Shown piece after piece: positions 26,801 to 34,232 of a stretch of 64,000 bases of DNA. Made by a program: the position numbers and the translations under genes. Below the pieces are notes generated by a model. The model had not been told where the DNA came from. It made no database searches and saw nothing but the letters and a program-made list of their open reading frames with translations. The stretch comes from Paenibacillus sp. SY21-1 (GTDB lineage Bacteria > Bacillota > Bacilli > Paenibacillales > Paenibacillaceae), in contig NZ_STGF01000030.1 in the NCBI RefSeq assembly GCF_005222705.1, positions 26,593-90,592 on the forward strand, read 5' to 3'. The first letter of the stretch is position 1, and every line of letters starts with the position of its first letter.

Positions 26801-29591
26801 GACCGCCGACTGAAGCCTGAGCCAGCTTGGAGGAGCTGACCGCCTCGCTCTTTAAGGAATCCTCGCCGACACTGCCAACTGCCAGATGCTCGGCTTTAAC
26901 GGCTTGGGTCGACAAACGCAAGGAGTCCACCGAACGCTCCGCCAGCTTCTCCTTTGTAACAGAGCCGTCAGCTAAATGTCTTGTTTGGACGGCTTCCTCC
27001 TGCAAGGAAGATGAGCCTACGGAATCCTGCTGCAGCTTTTCCTCATTAATAATTCCCGCTGCAAGCTTCTCCTCCGTAATCGCACCGTCTGCCAAATGCA
27101 AGCCAAGAATGCTGTCTTCTGCAAGATGAACGCTTAATACCGAGCTTTCCGCCAAATGTCGGCTTTGCACCGATTCATTGGTCAAATGCTTGGGCTGCAC
27201 GGCTCCGGCCGCCAATTTGGCGCTGTCTACTACATCGTCTTGAAGCTGCTGCGTTCCGACAAGCTGTGGAGACAAGTGCCTCGATTCGATTGCGTCCTGC
27301 CGGATATGCTCTCCGCCCAGCGAATCCGGTTGAAGATGGCGGGCAGATACAGCTCCTGCAGCAATATGGCCCGATTGAACAAGTCCTTGCGCAAGCTTCG
27401 AGCTTGTGACAACGCCATCAGCGAGCTTTTCTTCCGAAACGCTGAAATCTGCCAGCTTCTCGGTTGTGACCGACTCAGGCGACAGCTTTAGCGAGCTGAT
27501 TACGTAATCGGCCAGATGTCGCGAGGAGATTGCGCCTGATTCGATATGCCTCTCCGTTACCGCATCGGCAGCCAGCTTCTCGCCCGTTACAGAATGGGAG
27601 CGCAGCTGTCTCCTATCCACGGATTCATCCGCCAGGCAGTCGCTGTCAATCGCATGCATGGCCACATGCCGTCGCTGCACCGCGTGTTCCTCGATCGCAT
27701 TGCTTGTTACTGCTTCTTGGGACAAATGATAGGGCTTAATCGCCGAAGGCGCAATTTTATGAAACGTAATCGTTTCGTTTTGCAAATGCCTGGTTTCGAC
27801 GCTATCCTCCTTCAGAATGTCTCCGTCTACCGCGCCTTCTGCAAGCTTGCTGCGGGTTACCGATTCATCCGCTAATTGCGCCATGCCGACTGCTTCATAG
27901 CCGATGTGCTCTTCGCGCACAGCCAAAGGCGACAGCTTCTCTTCATTGACAATCCCGTTCTGCAGTTGTTCCCTGTTAATGGAATGGGGAGCCAGGTGCT
28001 TCTCTGTAACTGCAAGCGGAGACAAGTGCTCCGTCAAGATCTGGCTGTCGGCAATTTTGTCTGCCGTGACGCTAGCGCGCCCAAGATGACGATTTAATAC
28101 CGCATCGCTTGCCAGCTTCTGTGAGCTCACGCTTGAATCGGACAGCTTCGACTGCGTAACCGAATGGTCTACAAGCTTAATCGTCGATACGGATTGCTCG
28201 GCCAGTTTTGCCGTCGTTACGGATTGTTCGGCCAGGTGGCCGCTTCCTACCTGAGCTGCGGCGATATGGACGCTTCTTACGGCCGCCGACTGCAGATGTG
28301 ACGAAGATACCGCTCCGTCCGCCAATTGTTCGGACTCGACCGCTTTTGCTTGCAGCTCCGTTGTTCCGACGGCCCCTTCCGCCAGATACTCGCTTGTGAT
28401 TTCTCCCGGGGCCAAATGCTTTCCCAGAATGCTGCCTACCGCTACATGCTCCGCCAGCAGCACGCCGGGCTGCAGATGAGTGGACTCAATTGCGCCGGGA
28501 GCGATTTTTTCTCCGGTAACTGCGCCATCGCGCAGCTTCGATCGTGTGACGGATTCTGAAGCCAGCTTGGAATTATCTATGGCATCATTGGCCAGGTGAC
28601 TGGACTGAATGGCTCCGCTTTTGACCTTGGTGCCGTCAATAGACTGATCCGCCAGTAGCCCCGAGGTGATAATAAAAGGACTTAAATGCTTGGCTGCTAT
28701 CGAGCCTTCGGCGATTTTGCTGGCGTCGATCGTGCGATCGGCCAATTTTTCCGACGTAATGGCTCCATCCTGCAGCTTCGCTCCGGTTACGGAATAATCG
28801 ACGAGCTTGCGTCCGCTTACTGCGTTGTTGATCAGATGCTCCTCGCCAATCGATTCGGGGGCGATTTTGGCGGACCGAACCGCTCCATCGGCAATATGAA
28901 TGCTTTGCACGGCAAAATCCGCGATGCTTTCGGCCCGAACGCTATCCGGCGCAAGCTTTGACGCATTGATTGCTCCTGGCGCCACCTTATCGGCGGTTAC
29001 CGACAGATCCTTTAAATCATCCGTGTAAATAAAGGATGTCGGCAAGGCAGGCGTGCGCTTCTCCTCCACGCGCGCGAGCTTCTCGTCGTTGCTTGGCATG
29101 ACCGGCGTCTCCTGCATCTGTTCTTGCTCTTGCTTCTTCACTTTCTGCTGCACTTGCTCCAGCACATACTTTTGCACCTGGTCCAGTACACGCTTCTGCT
29201 CCTGTTCATACTTTTGCAAATGCTCCTGCACAGGCTTCTGTACAGGCATCGGCTTCAGCTCATCCTTCTGCACGCTTAACGTTTCCTGCTCTCGTATGCC
29301 CGTATCTTCACCCAGAGAAAGCTCCGGGCTCGGCTGCTCTTGCTCCGTATCGCCCGCTTCCTCGTTACGCTGATCAGAGGGCTCCAACAGCGACATGATC
29401 GAGTTGATGCTCGCTCTTGCGCCGCTCTCCGTTTTTGTGGAAACGGTTAGTGTGCTCTCCTCTTCTTGCGGCAGCTGTATTTTTCTTTTGCGACCTTCGT
29501 CCAGCCATCTGAGCTCGGAAGTATTCGGATTATCGACATAAAAAAGCGGCTTCCGTCCTTTGGGACTTTTCCCTCTTCTGCCTTTTGCCAT
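23805..29591 (-). CDS. Giant decapeptide-repeat surface/fibre protein
   Basis: A protein of 1,928 residues, preceded by AGAAGGAG. Residues 1-45 are basic with no signal peptide (MAKGRRGKSPKGRK). Residues ~70-190 are a Gln/Glu-rich, coiled-coil-like spacer. Residues ~194-1820 are about 160 decapeptides of the form SVTxxxLAxG, in which a Val/Ile and a Leu/Ile alternate every five residues. The first half is diverged and the second half (985-1784) is 40 near-identical 20-mers. The last ~95 residues are a compact non-repeat domain ending LNWIALGKM. Similar repeats occur in phage fibre and bacterial surface proteins and may form a long trimeric beta-fibre. The Ser/Thr density and the nearby glycosyltransferases suggest that it is glycosylated. 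The lack of a signal fits assembly from the mother-cell cytoplasm, as for spore coat proteins, but that is inference. Confidence 0.8.
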   Translation of the reverse strand: MAKGRRGKSPKGRKPLFYVDNPNTSELRWLDEGRKRKIQLPQEEESTLTVSTKTESGARASINSIMSLLEPSDQRNEEAGDTEQEQPSPELSLGEDTGIREQETLSVQKDELKPMPVQKPVQEHLQKYEQEQKRVLDQVQKYVLEQVQQKVKKQEQEQMQETPVMPSNDEKLARVEEKRTPALPTSFIYTDDLKDLSVTADKVAPGAINASKLAPDSVRAESIADFAVQSIHIADGAVRSAKIAPESIGEEHLINNAVSGRKLVDYSVTGAKLQDGAITSEKLADRTIDASKIAEGSIAAKHLSPFIITSGLLADQSIDGTKVKSGAIQSSHLANDAIDNSKLASESVTRSKLRDGAVTGEKIAPGAIESTHLQPGVLLAEHVAVGSILGKHLAPGEITSEYLAEGAVGTTELQAKAVESEQLADGAVSSSHLQSAAVRSVHIAAAQVGSGHLAEQSVTTAKLAEQSVSTIKLVDHSVTQSKLSDSSVSSQKLASDAVLNRHLGRASVTADKIADSQILTEHLSPLAVTEKHLAPHSINREQLQNGIVNEEKLSPLAVREEHIGYEAVGMAQLADESVTRSKLAEGAVDGDILKEDSVETRHLQNETITFHKIAPSAIKPYHLSQEAVTSNAIEEHAVQRRHVAMHAIDSDCLADESVDRRQLRSHSVTGEKLAADAVTERHIESGAISSRHLADYVISSLKLSPESVTTEKLADFSVSEEKLADGVVTSSKLAQGLVQSGHIAAGAVSARHLQPDSLGGEHIRQDAIESRHLSPQLVGTQQLQDDVVDSAKLAAGAVQPKHLTNESVQSRHLAESSVLSVHLAEDSILGLHLADGAITEEKLAAGIINEEKLQQDSVGSSSLQEEAVQTRHLADGSVTKEKLAERSVDSLRLSTQAVKAEHLAVGSVGEDSLKSEAVSSSKLAQASVGGQHIQLEALSGKHLKPESIASYHLRKGTITIAHLTADVLALNKPADESIAGAKLQPGSIGSRQLADRSVGSEHLSAGSVTGEQLADGSVGTEHLTAGSVTGEQLADGSVGTEHLTAGSVTSEQLANGSVGTEHLTAGSVTSEQLAYGSVGTEHLTLGSVTSEQLANGSVGTEHLTAGSVTSEQLANGSVGTEHLTAGSVTSEQLAYGSVGTEHLTAGSVTGEQLADGSVGTEHLTAGSVTSEQLANGSVGTEHLTAGSVTGEQLADRSVGTEHLTLGSVTGEQLADGSVGTEHLTAGSVTSEQLAYGSVGTEHLTLGSVTSEQLAYGSVGTEHLTLGSVTSEQLAYGSVGTEHLTAGSVTGEQLADGSVGTEQLTLGSVTGEQLAYGSVGTEHLTLGSVTSGQLAFGSVGTEHLTAGSVTREHLSYESIGTEHLTAGSVTSEQLANGSVGTEHLTAGSVTREHLSYESVGTEHLTAGSVTSEQLAYGSVGTEHLTLGSVTSEHLAFGSVGTEHLTVGSVTREHLSYESVGTEHLTANSVTGEQLSFGSVESEHLTAGSVTSEQLANGSVGTEHLTAGSVTREHLSYESVGTEHLTAGSVTSEQLAYGSVGTEHLTAGSITGEQLAIRSVGTEHLTAGSVTSEQLAYGSVGTEHLTLGSVTSEHLANGSVGAEHLTSGSVTGEHLAFESVGSEHLTSISVTGKHLANGSVGKEHLTANSVTGEQLASGSVGTEHLTSGSVTSEQLAFGSVRTEHLTPDSVTNEQLASGSVGTEHLTANSVTGEQLAYGSVETEHLTPGSVTNEQLASGSVGTEHLTANSVTGEHLAFGSVGTEHLIAGSVTGEQLATGCVSNGHLAAGSITADKLAAGIFSDQRLTPESVRPEHIAPQAIGSEHIQNEAIDLAALNFAPVISPPNKGVVLQQFGLASYKLNAQLEHVEIVIIFDEAFNDNGYSLTVTVDNPACYAAIKWKAVDKAAVAIIRTRFSQDQIGSLNWIALGKM
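24150..29010 (-). repeat. About 160 tandem 30-bp (decapeptide) repeats without a register break
   Basis: The 30-bp period runs from about 29010 to 24150 with no visible insertion or deletion, although the N-terminal half is strongly diverged. Each unit encodes a decapeptide with hydrophobic residues at positions 2 and 7. Confidence 0.85.
24241..26640 (-). repeat. Forty homogenised 60-bp tandem repeats
   Basis: Forty consecutive 60-bp units stay in exact register. The encoded pair is SVTSEQLAxG + SVGTEHLTAG. Variation is confined to a few positions (A/L/N before G, N/Y/F/D/S before G, Q/H before L). The low divergence compared with the flanking decapeptides points to recent expansion or gene conversion. 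Confidence 0.9.
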
Positions 29592-29664
29592 TGTCCTCTC
29601 CTTCTTCCACCTGAAATGTCATAGGCAATATATGCAGAAACCTATGGGCTCGCTACATTCAATG

Positions 29665-29692
29665 CAAAAAGCCCCGTCCTTGAAGGACGGAG
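29665..29692 (-). terminator. Rho-independent terminator after the iron permease operon
   Basis: CCGTCCTT and AAGGACGG (29674-29690) form the stem. On the minus strand it continues as GGGGCTTTTTGC. It ends the transcript of 31820-29752 and insulates the giant repeat gene. Confidence 0.8.
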
Positions 29693-29751
29693 CCAAAGAG
29701 AAGAAATGAAATTTATGATGGTCGCCAGAACGACCGAACCGCCAAACGCAA

Positions 29752-30783
29752 TTATTTGGGCCTCGACATTAGATACAGGAAATACGGAGCGCCGATAACC
29801 GCTACGACGATACCTGTAGGAATTCCATCCGGCTGAATAATCCAACGACCGAGCGTATCCGCAACGAGAACGAGCAAGCCTCCCGCCAATGCGGAGGCCG
29901 GCAGCAGCGCTTGATGCTGCGGGCCGACAAGTCGACGAGCCACATGCGGAGCAATTAAGCCGACAAAGCCGATGCCGCCGCCGACAGCCACGCAGGAGCC
30001 CGCCAGGCCGACTGCCGCTGCAACCAGCCAAGCGCGTTCCCGATTAATGCGCGCGCCCAGACCGACTGCGAGCTGATCGCCCAGATTAAGCGCATTAAGC
30101 ACCTTGGCCTTATAAAAGACGAACGGCAAAATAATGACGATCCAAGGAAGCAAAGCAAGTACAAACTTCCAATTGGTTCCCCAAATATTCCCGGCCATCC
30201 AGACGGCGATAAACTGAAATTTGTTAGGGTCCAGCTTTAATTGCAAAATTTGAATAACAGCCGAAATGCCCGCCGCAAATGCGATACCGACCAAAATCAT
30301 TCTTGTAGGCATGAAGCCGTGATTGCGACGGAACGAGAATAGGAAAATGAGCAGTGCCGTAAGCGAAGCGCCCACCAGTGCGAGCACGGGCATAAGAAAA
30401 ATGGAACCGCGCTGCGTGGTCGGATAAAAGCTAATAAACAATACGACCGCAAGACTGGCGCCGGCGTTAATGCCCAGCAAGCCGGGATCGGCCAGCGGAT
30501 TTCGCGAAAGCCCTTGAATAATGGCGCCCGATACGGCAAAGCCCATTCCGATAAGAATGGAAATGACGATGCGCGGCAACCGGAAGTCGAATAAAATAAG
30601 CTCCTGCTTATCCGTGCCCGCCCCAAACAGCGTCTTCACGACATCCAGTGGACTGAGCCGAATGTAGCCGGTATTCATACTGATAATAAAGGCGATTATT
30701 ATAAGCGCCGCCAGTGTAACAATGACAAATACGGAGCGTTTTTTTCTGCGTTGTTCGGTTGATGTGATATAGAGCGTATCCAC
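29752..30783 (-). CDS. FecCD-family siderophore ABC permease (second subunit)
   Basis: A protein of 343 residues starting at GTG 30783, with GAGGGG 8 nt upstream. It has about ten membrane segments and the FecCD signatures: DFRLPRIVISILIGMGFAVSG, QGLSRNPLADPGLLGINAG, and the ATPase-contact loop GAxxVAVGGGIGFVGLIAPHVAR. It forms the membrane channel with the product of the gene 2 nt upstream, as in the YfiZ-YfhA pair of Bacillus, for import of ferric hydroxamate-type siderophores. No binding protein or ATPase gene is next to it, so those must be encoded elsewhere. Confidence 0.9.
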   Translation of the reverse strand: MDTLYITSTEQRRKKRSVFVIVTLAALIIIAFIISMNTGYIRLSPLDVVKTLFGAGTDKQELILFDFRLPRIVISILIGMGFAVSGAIIQGLSRNPLADPGLLGINAGASLAVVLFISFYPTTQRGSIFLMPVLALVGASLTALLIFLFSFRRNHGFMPTRMILVGIAFAAGISAVIQILQLKLDPNKFQFIAVWMAGNIWGTNWKFVLALLPWIVIILPFVFYKAKVLNALNLGDQLAVGLGARINRERAWLVAAAVGLAGSCVAVGGGIGFVGLIAPHVARRLVGPQHQALLPASALAGGLLVLVADTLGRWIIQPDGIPTGIVVAVIGAPYFLYLMSRPK

Positions 30784-30785
30784 TG

Positions 30786-31820
30786 TTAGTCCCCTCTCAT
30801 TCTTGTAATCAGATACAGGAAGAAAGGTACGCCGATTACAGCAATAATTAGCCCGATAGGCGTTTCCGCAGGCGGATTAATCATTCTCGCGCCGACATCC
30901 GCAAGCACCATTAATAGACTGCCAAGCACTGCCGAGCAAGGAATGATCCAACGATAATCGACTCCGACAAAAAATCGGGCGACATGGGGAATAATCAGTC
31001 CGACGAAGCCGACCGCGCCGACCATCGATACGGAAGCGCCGGCAAGCATCAGAACGATGACAACGCCGATAGCTTTGACAACGCCTGTACGTTGGCCAAG
31101 CCCCGAGGCCACATCGTCGCCAAGGCTAAGCAGCGTGATGGAGCGCGATAAAGCTATTGCAGCAGCAATGGCGCCAAGCACCCATGGTGCGATAATTTTA
31201 ACCTGCAGCCATTTCACCCCGGCTATGCCCCCGGCATACCAGAATGCAAGGTCCTGTCCGATGCGGAAATAAATCGCTATCCCTTCAGCAAGCGCAACAA
31301 GCAGCGCGCCTACTGCGGCCCCGGCAAGCGTCAGTCGAACGGGCGTCAATCCGCCCTTGGCCATTGAACCGATACCGTACACAAGCCCCAGACCTACCGC
31401 CGCTCCGGCAAACGAGAGGAACATAAGATGCAAATACGATACGCCAGGGAAAAAGGCAAAGCATAACGCCAGCACAAAACCTGCCCCGGCATTAACCCCG
31501 AGCAAGCTGGAGTCCGCAAGCGGATTTCTCGTCATTCCCTGCATAATGGCCCCCGCTACGGAGAAGGCCGCGCCAATTAACGCGCCCGCCAGGGCACGCG
31601 GCATACGCAATTCTTTAATAATCTGGTGAGGCGTCAAATCCGGATTAAAATGAAAAACAGCTTCCCACACTGTCGTAAAGCTGATATTCGCCGCACCGAC
31701 GGAGATGGAAAGTCCCAACGACAGCAAGAGCGCCGCTAACCCTGCGAATAGAATCAGAGTTGCCGCGAACGGCCTGGTTCTAAGCTTGGGAGCGGCTTTG
31801 GATTGAAGAGGCGTTGACAT
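30786..31820 (-). CDS. FecCD-family siderophore ABC permease (first subunit)
   Basis: A protein of 344 residues. It has an N-terminal membrane segment and then ELRMPRALAGALIGAAFSVAG, QGMTRNPLADSSLLGVNAG and VGAVGFVGLIIPHVAR, the same landmarks as its partner, with which it would form a heterodimer. It is the first gene of a two-gene operon. AAAGGTAG precedes the ATG. A Fur box and promoter lie 60-90 bp upstream, so it should be induced by iron starvation. Substrate class (ferric siderophore) follows from family and regulation; the precise siderophore is unknown. Confidence 0.9.
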   Translation of the reverse strand: MSTPLQSKAAPKLRTRPFAATLILFAGLAALLLSLGLSISVGAANISFTTVWEAVFHFNPDLTPHQIIKELRMPRALAGALIGAAFSVAGAIMQGMTRNPLADSSLLGVNAGAGFVLALCFAFFPGVSYLHLMFLSFAGAAVGLGLVYGIGSMAKGGLTPVRLTLAGAAVGALLVALAEGIAIYFRIGQDLAFWYAGGIAGVKWLQVKIIAPWVLGAIAAAIALSRSITLLSLGDDVASGLGQRTGVVKAIGVVIVLMLAGASVSMVGAVGFVGLIIPHVARFFVGVDYRWIIPCSAVLGSLLMVLADVGARMINPPAETPIGLIIAVIGVPFFLYLITRMRGD

Positions 31821-31878
31821 GCGTGTAACTACCTTTCTGTATGTAAACTTTATTCAGCAAACCGCACAAAAAAAATCC

Positions 31879-31907
31879 GTTACAGTGATAACGATTCTCG
31901 TTTTCAA
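31879..31907 (-). promoter_or_regulatory. Promoter of the iron permease operon
   Basis: Read on the minus strand: TTGAAA (31902-31907), a 17-bp spacer and TGTAAC (31879-31884). The Fur box fills the spacer. Confidence 0.6.
31887..31905 (-). promoter_or_regulatory. Fur box
   Basis: GAAAACGAGAATCGTTATC (minus strand) matches the 19-bp Fur consensus GATAATGATAATCATTATC at 15 positions. It lies between the -35 and -10 elements of the siderophore permease operon, so iron-loaded Fur would block transcription. Confidence 0.8.
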
Positions 31908-31969
31908 TATAACAGATTTTTAATTTTTTTTCAATGCCGGATTTTAAACTTCAACGAGGGCGGCCGCTT

Positions 31970-32001
31970 GCACCAACGACAGCAGCAACTGTCGTTGGTG
32001 C
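31970..32001 (-). other. 13-bp perfect hairpin after thiC, no T run
   Basis: GCACCAACGACAG (31970-31982) pairs perfectly with CTGTCGTTGGTGC (31989-32001), 6 bp after the thiC stop. On the minus strand the next bases are AAGCGGCC, not T-rich, so it is more likely an mRNA 3'-end stabiliser or an incomplete terminator. Confidence 0.55.
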
Positions 32002-32007
32002 TCGGAC

Positions 32008-33771
32008 TTATGCGTACAAAGTGCCGCCTCCCGTCTTGAACGCTTCCGCTTTTTCCTTCATGCCGGCTTCGATAGCCTCTACCGTCCCGATGCCATTCTG
32101 CTCGGCGTACTCGCGAATATCCTGCGTAATGCGCATGCTGCAAAACTTAGGACCGCACATCGAGCAAAAATGGGCCGTCTTCGCCCCTTCTGCCGGAAGC
32201 GTCTCGTCATGGTACGCCATCGCCCGCTCGGGATCTAGCGACAAATGGAACTGGTCGCGCCAACGGAACTCGAACCGCGCCTTCGACAAGGCGTCGTCCC
32301 GCTGCTGAGCCTGCGGATGACCTTTGGCCAGGTCCGCCGCATGCGCCGCTATTTTGTAGGTGATAACGCCTTCCTTCACGTCGTCCTTGTTCGGCAGACC
32401 CAGATGCTCCTTCGGCGTAACGTAACACAGCATCGCCGTACCGTACCAGCCGATCATCGCCGCTCCGATTGCCGAGGTAATATGGTCATAGCCGGGAGCT
32501 ATGTCTGTCGTAAGCGGTCCAAGCGTGTAGAACGGAGCCTCGTCGCATACTTCAAGCTGGCGGTCCATATTCTCCTTGATCAAATGCATCGGAACATGGC
32601 CCGGACCTTCGATCATCACTTGAACATCATGCTTCCATGCAATCTTTGTCAGCTCGCCAAGCGTGTCCAGCTCCGCAAACTGGGCGGCATCGTTGGCGTC
32701 GGCTATCGATCCGGGCCTGAGCCCGTCACCCAACGAGAATGCAACATCATAGGCTTTCATAATTTCGCATATGTCCTCGAAATGCGTATAAAGAAAATTT
32801 TCGCTGTGATGGGCCAGACACCATGCCGCCATGATCGAACCGCCGCGCGAAACGATGCCCGTCACCCGTTTGGCCGTAAGCGGTATGTACCTGAGCAGTA
32901 CGCCCGCATGGATGGTAAAATAATCGACACCCTGCTCCGCCTGCTCAATCAGAGTGTCGCGAAAAACTTCCCAGCTTAGCTCCTCCGCCTTGCCGTTCAC
33001 CTTCTCCAGCGCCTGGTAAATGGGCACGGTGCCTACGGGAACCGGCGAATTGCGCACAATCCATTCCCTTGTCGTATGAATATTTTTTCCCGTAGACAAA
33101 TCCATTATCGTATCCGCTCCCCAGCGGGTCGCCCACGTCATTTTTTCGACCTCCTCCTCGATGGAAGAAGCAACCGCGGAGTTGCCGATGTTCGCGTTTA
33201 TTTTGACATGAAAATGGCGGCCAATAATCATCGGCTCGCTCTCCGGGTGATTAATATTGGCCGGTATAATAGCGCGGCCGCTGGCAATTTCCTGACGAAC
33301 GAACGCCGGCTCCATTCCTTCGCGGATGGCGACATACTCCATTTCCGGCGTCACAATGCCTTGACGGGCATAGTGCAGCTGCGTCACATTGCAGCCCCGT
33401 TTGGCCCGGAGCGGCTGGCGGACCAAATTCGGAAAAAGCTCCGCTCCGCGCTGCGCAGCTTTTTCATCCGATGAATAGCCGTTGTCCTCGGGTCGCGTCT
33501 CCCTGCCCTCATAGCGCTCCGCATCGCCCCGTTCCTCAATCCATGCGCTTCGCAAGGCCGGCAGACCGCGTCTTGCATCCGCTTGGTAATCTACATCGGT
33601 GTACGGTCCACTGGAATCGTATACGCGGACGGGAGCGTTGCCGAACTCCTCCCCATGCCGGACGGCGCTTGCCGTCAGCGCGATTTCCCTCATGGGGACG
33701 CGCAGATCTTCCCGCGAGCCTTGTACATACGTTTTTTTGCTGCCCGGCAGCGTTTCACTATAAATGGCCAT
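32008..33771 (-). CDS. thiC: Phosphomethylpyrimidine synthase
   Basis: A protein of 587 residues from ATG 33771, preceded by TTGGGAGG. The longer open frame to 34065 runs through the riboswitch leader and is not coding. The C-terminal CSMCGPKFCSM gives the C-x2-C-x4-C cluster that ThiC uses to hold its 4Fe-4S centre and generate the SAM radical. GPGHVPMHLIKENM and NANIGNSA are also characteristic. The enzyme converts aminoimidazole ribotide to HMP phosphate in thiamine synthesis. It is controlled by the TPP riboswitch upstream and stands as a single-gene transcript. Confidence 0.97.
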   Translation of the reverse strand: MAIYSETLPGSKKTYVQGSREDLRVPMREIALTASAVRHGEEFGNAPVRVYDSSGPYTDVDYQADARRGLPALRSAWIEERGDAERYEGRETRPEDNGYSSDEKAAQRGAELFPNLVRQPLRAKRGCNVTQLHYARQGIVTPEMEYVAIREGMEPAFVRQEIASGRAIIPANINHPESEPMIIGRHFHVKINANIGNSAVASSIEEEVEKMTWATRWGADTIMDLSTGKNIHTTREWIVRNSPVPVGTVPIYQALEKVNGKAEELSWEVFRDTLIEQAEQGVDYFTIHAGVLLRYIPLTAKRVTGIVSRGGSIMAAWCLAHHSENFLYTHFEDICEIMKAYDVAFSLGDGLRPGSIADANDAAQFAELDTLGELTKIAWKHDVQVMIEGPGHVPMHLIKENMDRQLEVCDEAPFYTLGPLTTDIAPGYDHITSAIGAAMIGWYGTAMLCYVTPKEHLGLPNKDDVKEGVITYKIAAHAADLAKGHPQAQQRDDALSKARFEFRWRDQFHLSLDPERAMAYHDETLPAEGAKTAHFCSMCGPKFCSMRITQDIREYAEQNGIGTVEAIEAGMKEKAEAFKTGGGTLYA

Positions 33772-33934
33772 AACAAAAACCTCCCAATGGAATAATAAGA
33801 ATTCCGCCTGGAGGCCTATGCAAGCATATGGAAAGGTTGTTGCGCCATGACAAAGCAACGCCGCAATGGGCGAAATATGGACGCAAGCTTCTTGCCCGGC
33901 CGGCCCATCGGGCGCCGCGATAGAGCGACGCGCC

Positions 33935-33962
33935 AAAAAACCGCCCGGTCGAAGAAGCGGTT
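33935..33962 (-). terminator. Probable leader terminator of the thiC riboswitch
   Basis: On the minus strand AACCGC and GCGGTT enclose a 12-nt loop and are followed by six T. It lies ~120 nt after the TPP aptamer and ~165 nt before the thiC start, the right place for the expression platform. The antiterminator partner is not obvious. Confidence 0.55.
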
Positions 33963-34080
33963 GAATGGTAGCGTCGCATGCGTATGGGGTGAACCTGCGC
34001 AACGTAACCGCCCACAATCCATTCAGGTGCATGGAAGCGGCAGGCCGCTGGCTTGAGCCCGGCATGAAATAAAACGTACA

Positions 34081-34175
34081 TTCCCACTTTCCTACGCTGG
34101 CATAACCCAGATCAGGTTCAAAGGGACCAAAGCTTTCGCTTTATCTCAGCCGTTAAGGCGCCCCTAGTGGATTTC
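34081..34175 (-). ncRNA. TPP (THI-box) riboswitch
   Basis: On the minus strand the aptamer reads ACTAGGGGCGCC, GGCTGAGATAAAGCG, CTTTGAACCTGATCTGGG and TTATGCCAGCGTAGGAAAG, matching the conserved TPP core (CTGAGA and ACCTGATCTGG). It senses thiamine pyrophosphate and is expected to turn thiC off when TPP is plentiful. Confidence 0.96.
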
Positions 34176-34183
34176 CTTGTTAG

Positions 34184-34213
34184 ACTATAACGCGTCAGGC
34201 AAACGGCTGTCAA
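34184..34213 (-). promoter_or_regulatory. thiC promoter
   Basis: On the minus strand TTGACA (34208-34213) and TATAGT (34184-34189) are 18 bp apart, directly upstream of the riboswitch aptamer. Confidence 0.75.
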
Positions 34214-34232
34214 CCTGTACCTGCGCTTGCGG

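Noticed and set aside
29592..29660. Sporulation promoter CATATATT upstream of the giant gene
   Set aside because: The -10-like match is fair, but no convincing -35 lies 14-17 bp upstream; expression data are needed.
33772..34065. N-terminal extension of ThiC by 98 residues
   Set aside because: It would translate the riboswitch leader including its terminator; the family start and SD are at 33771.
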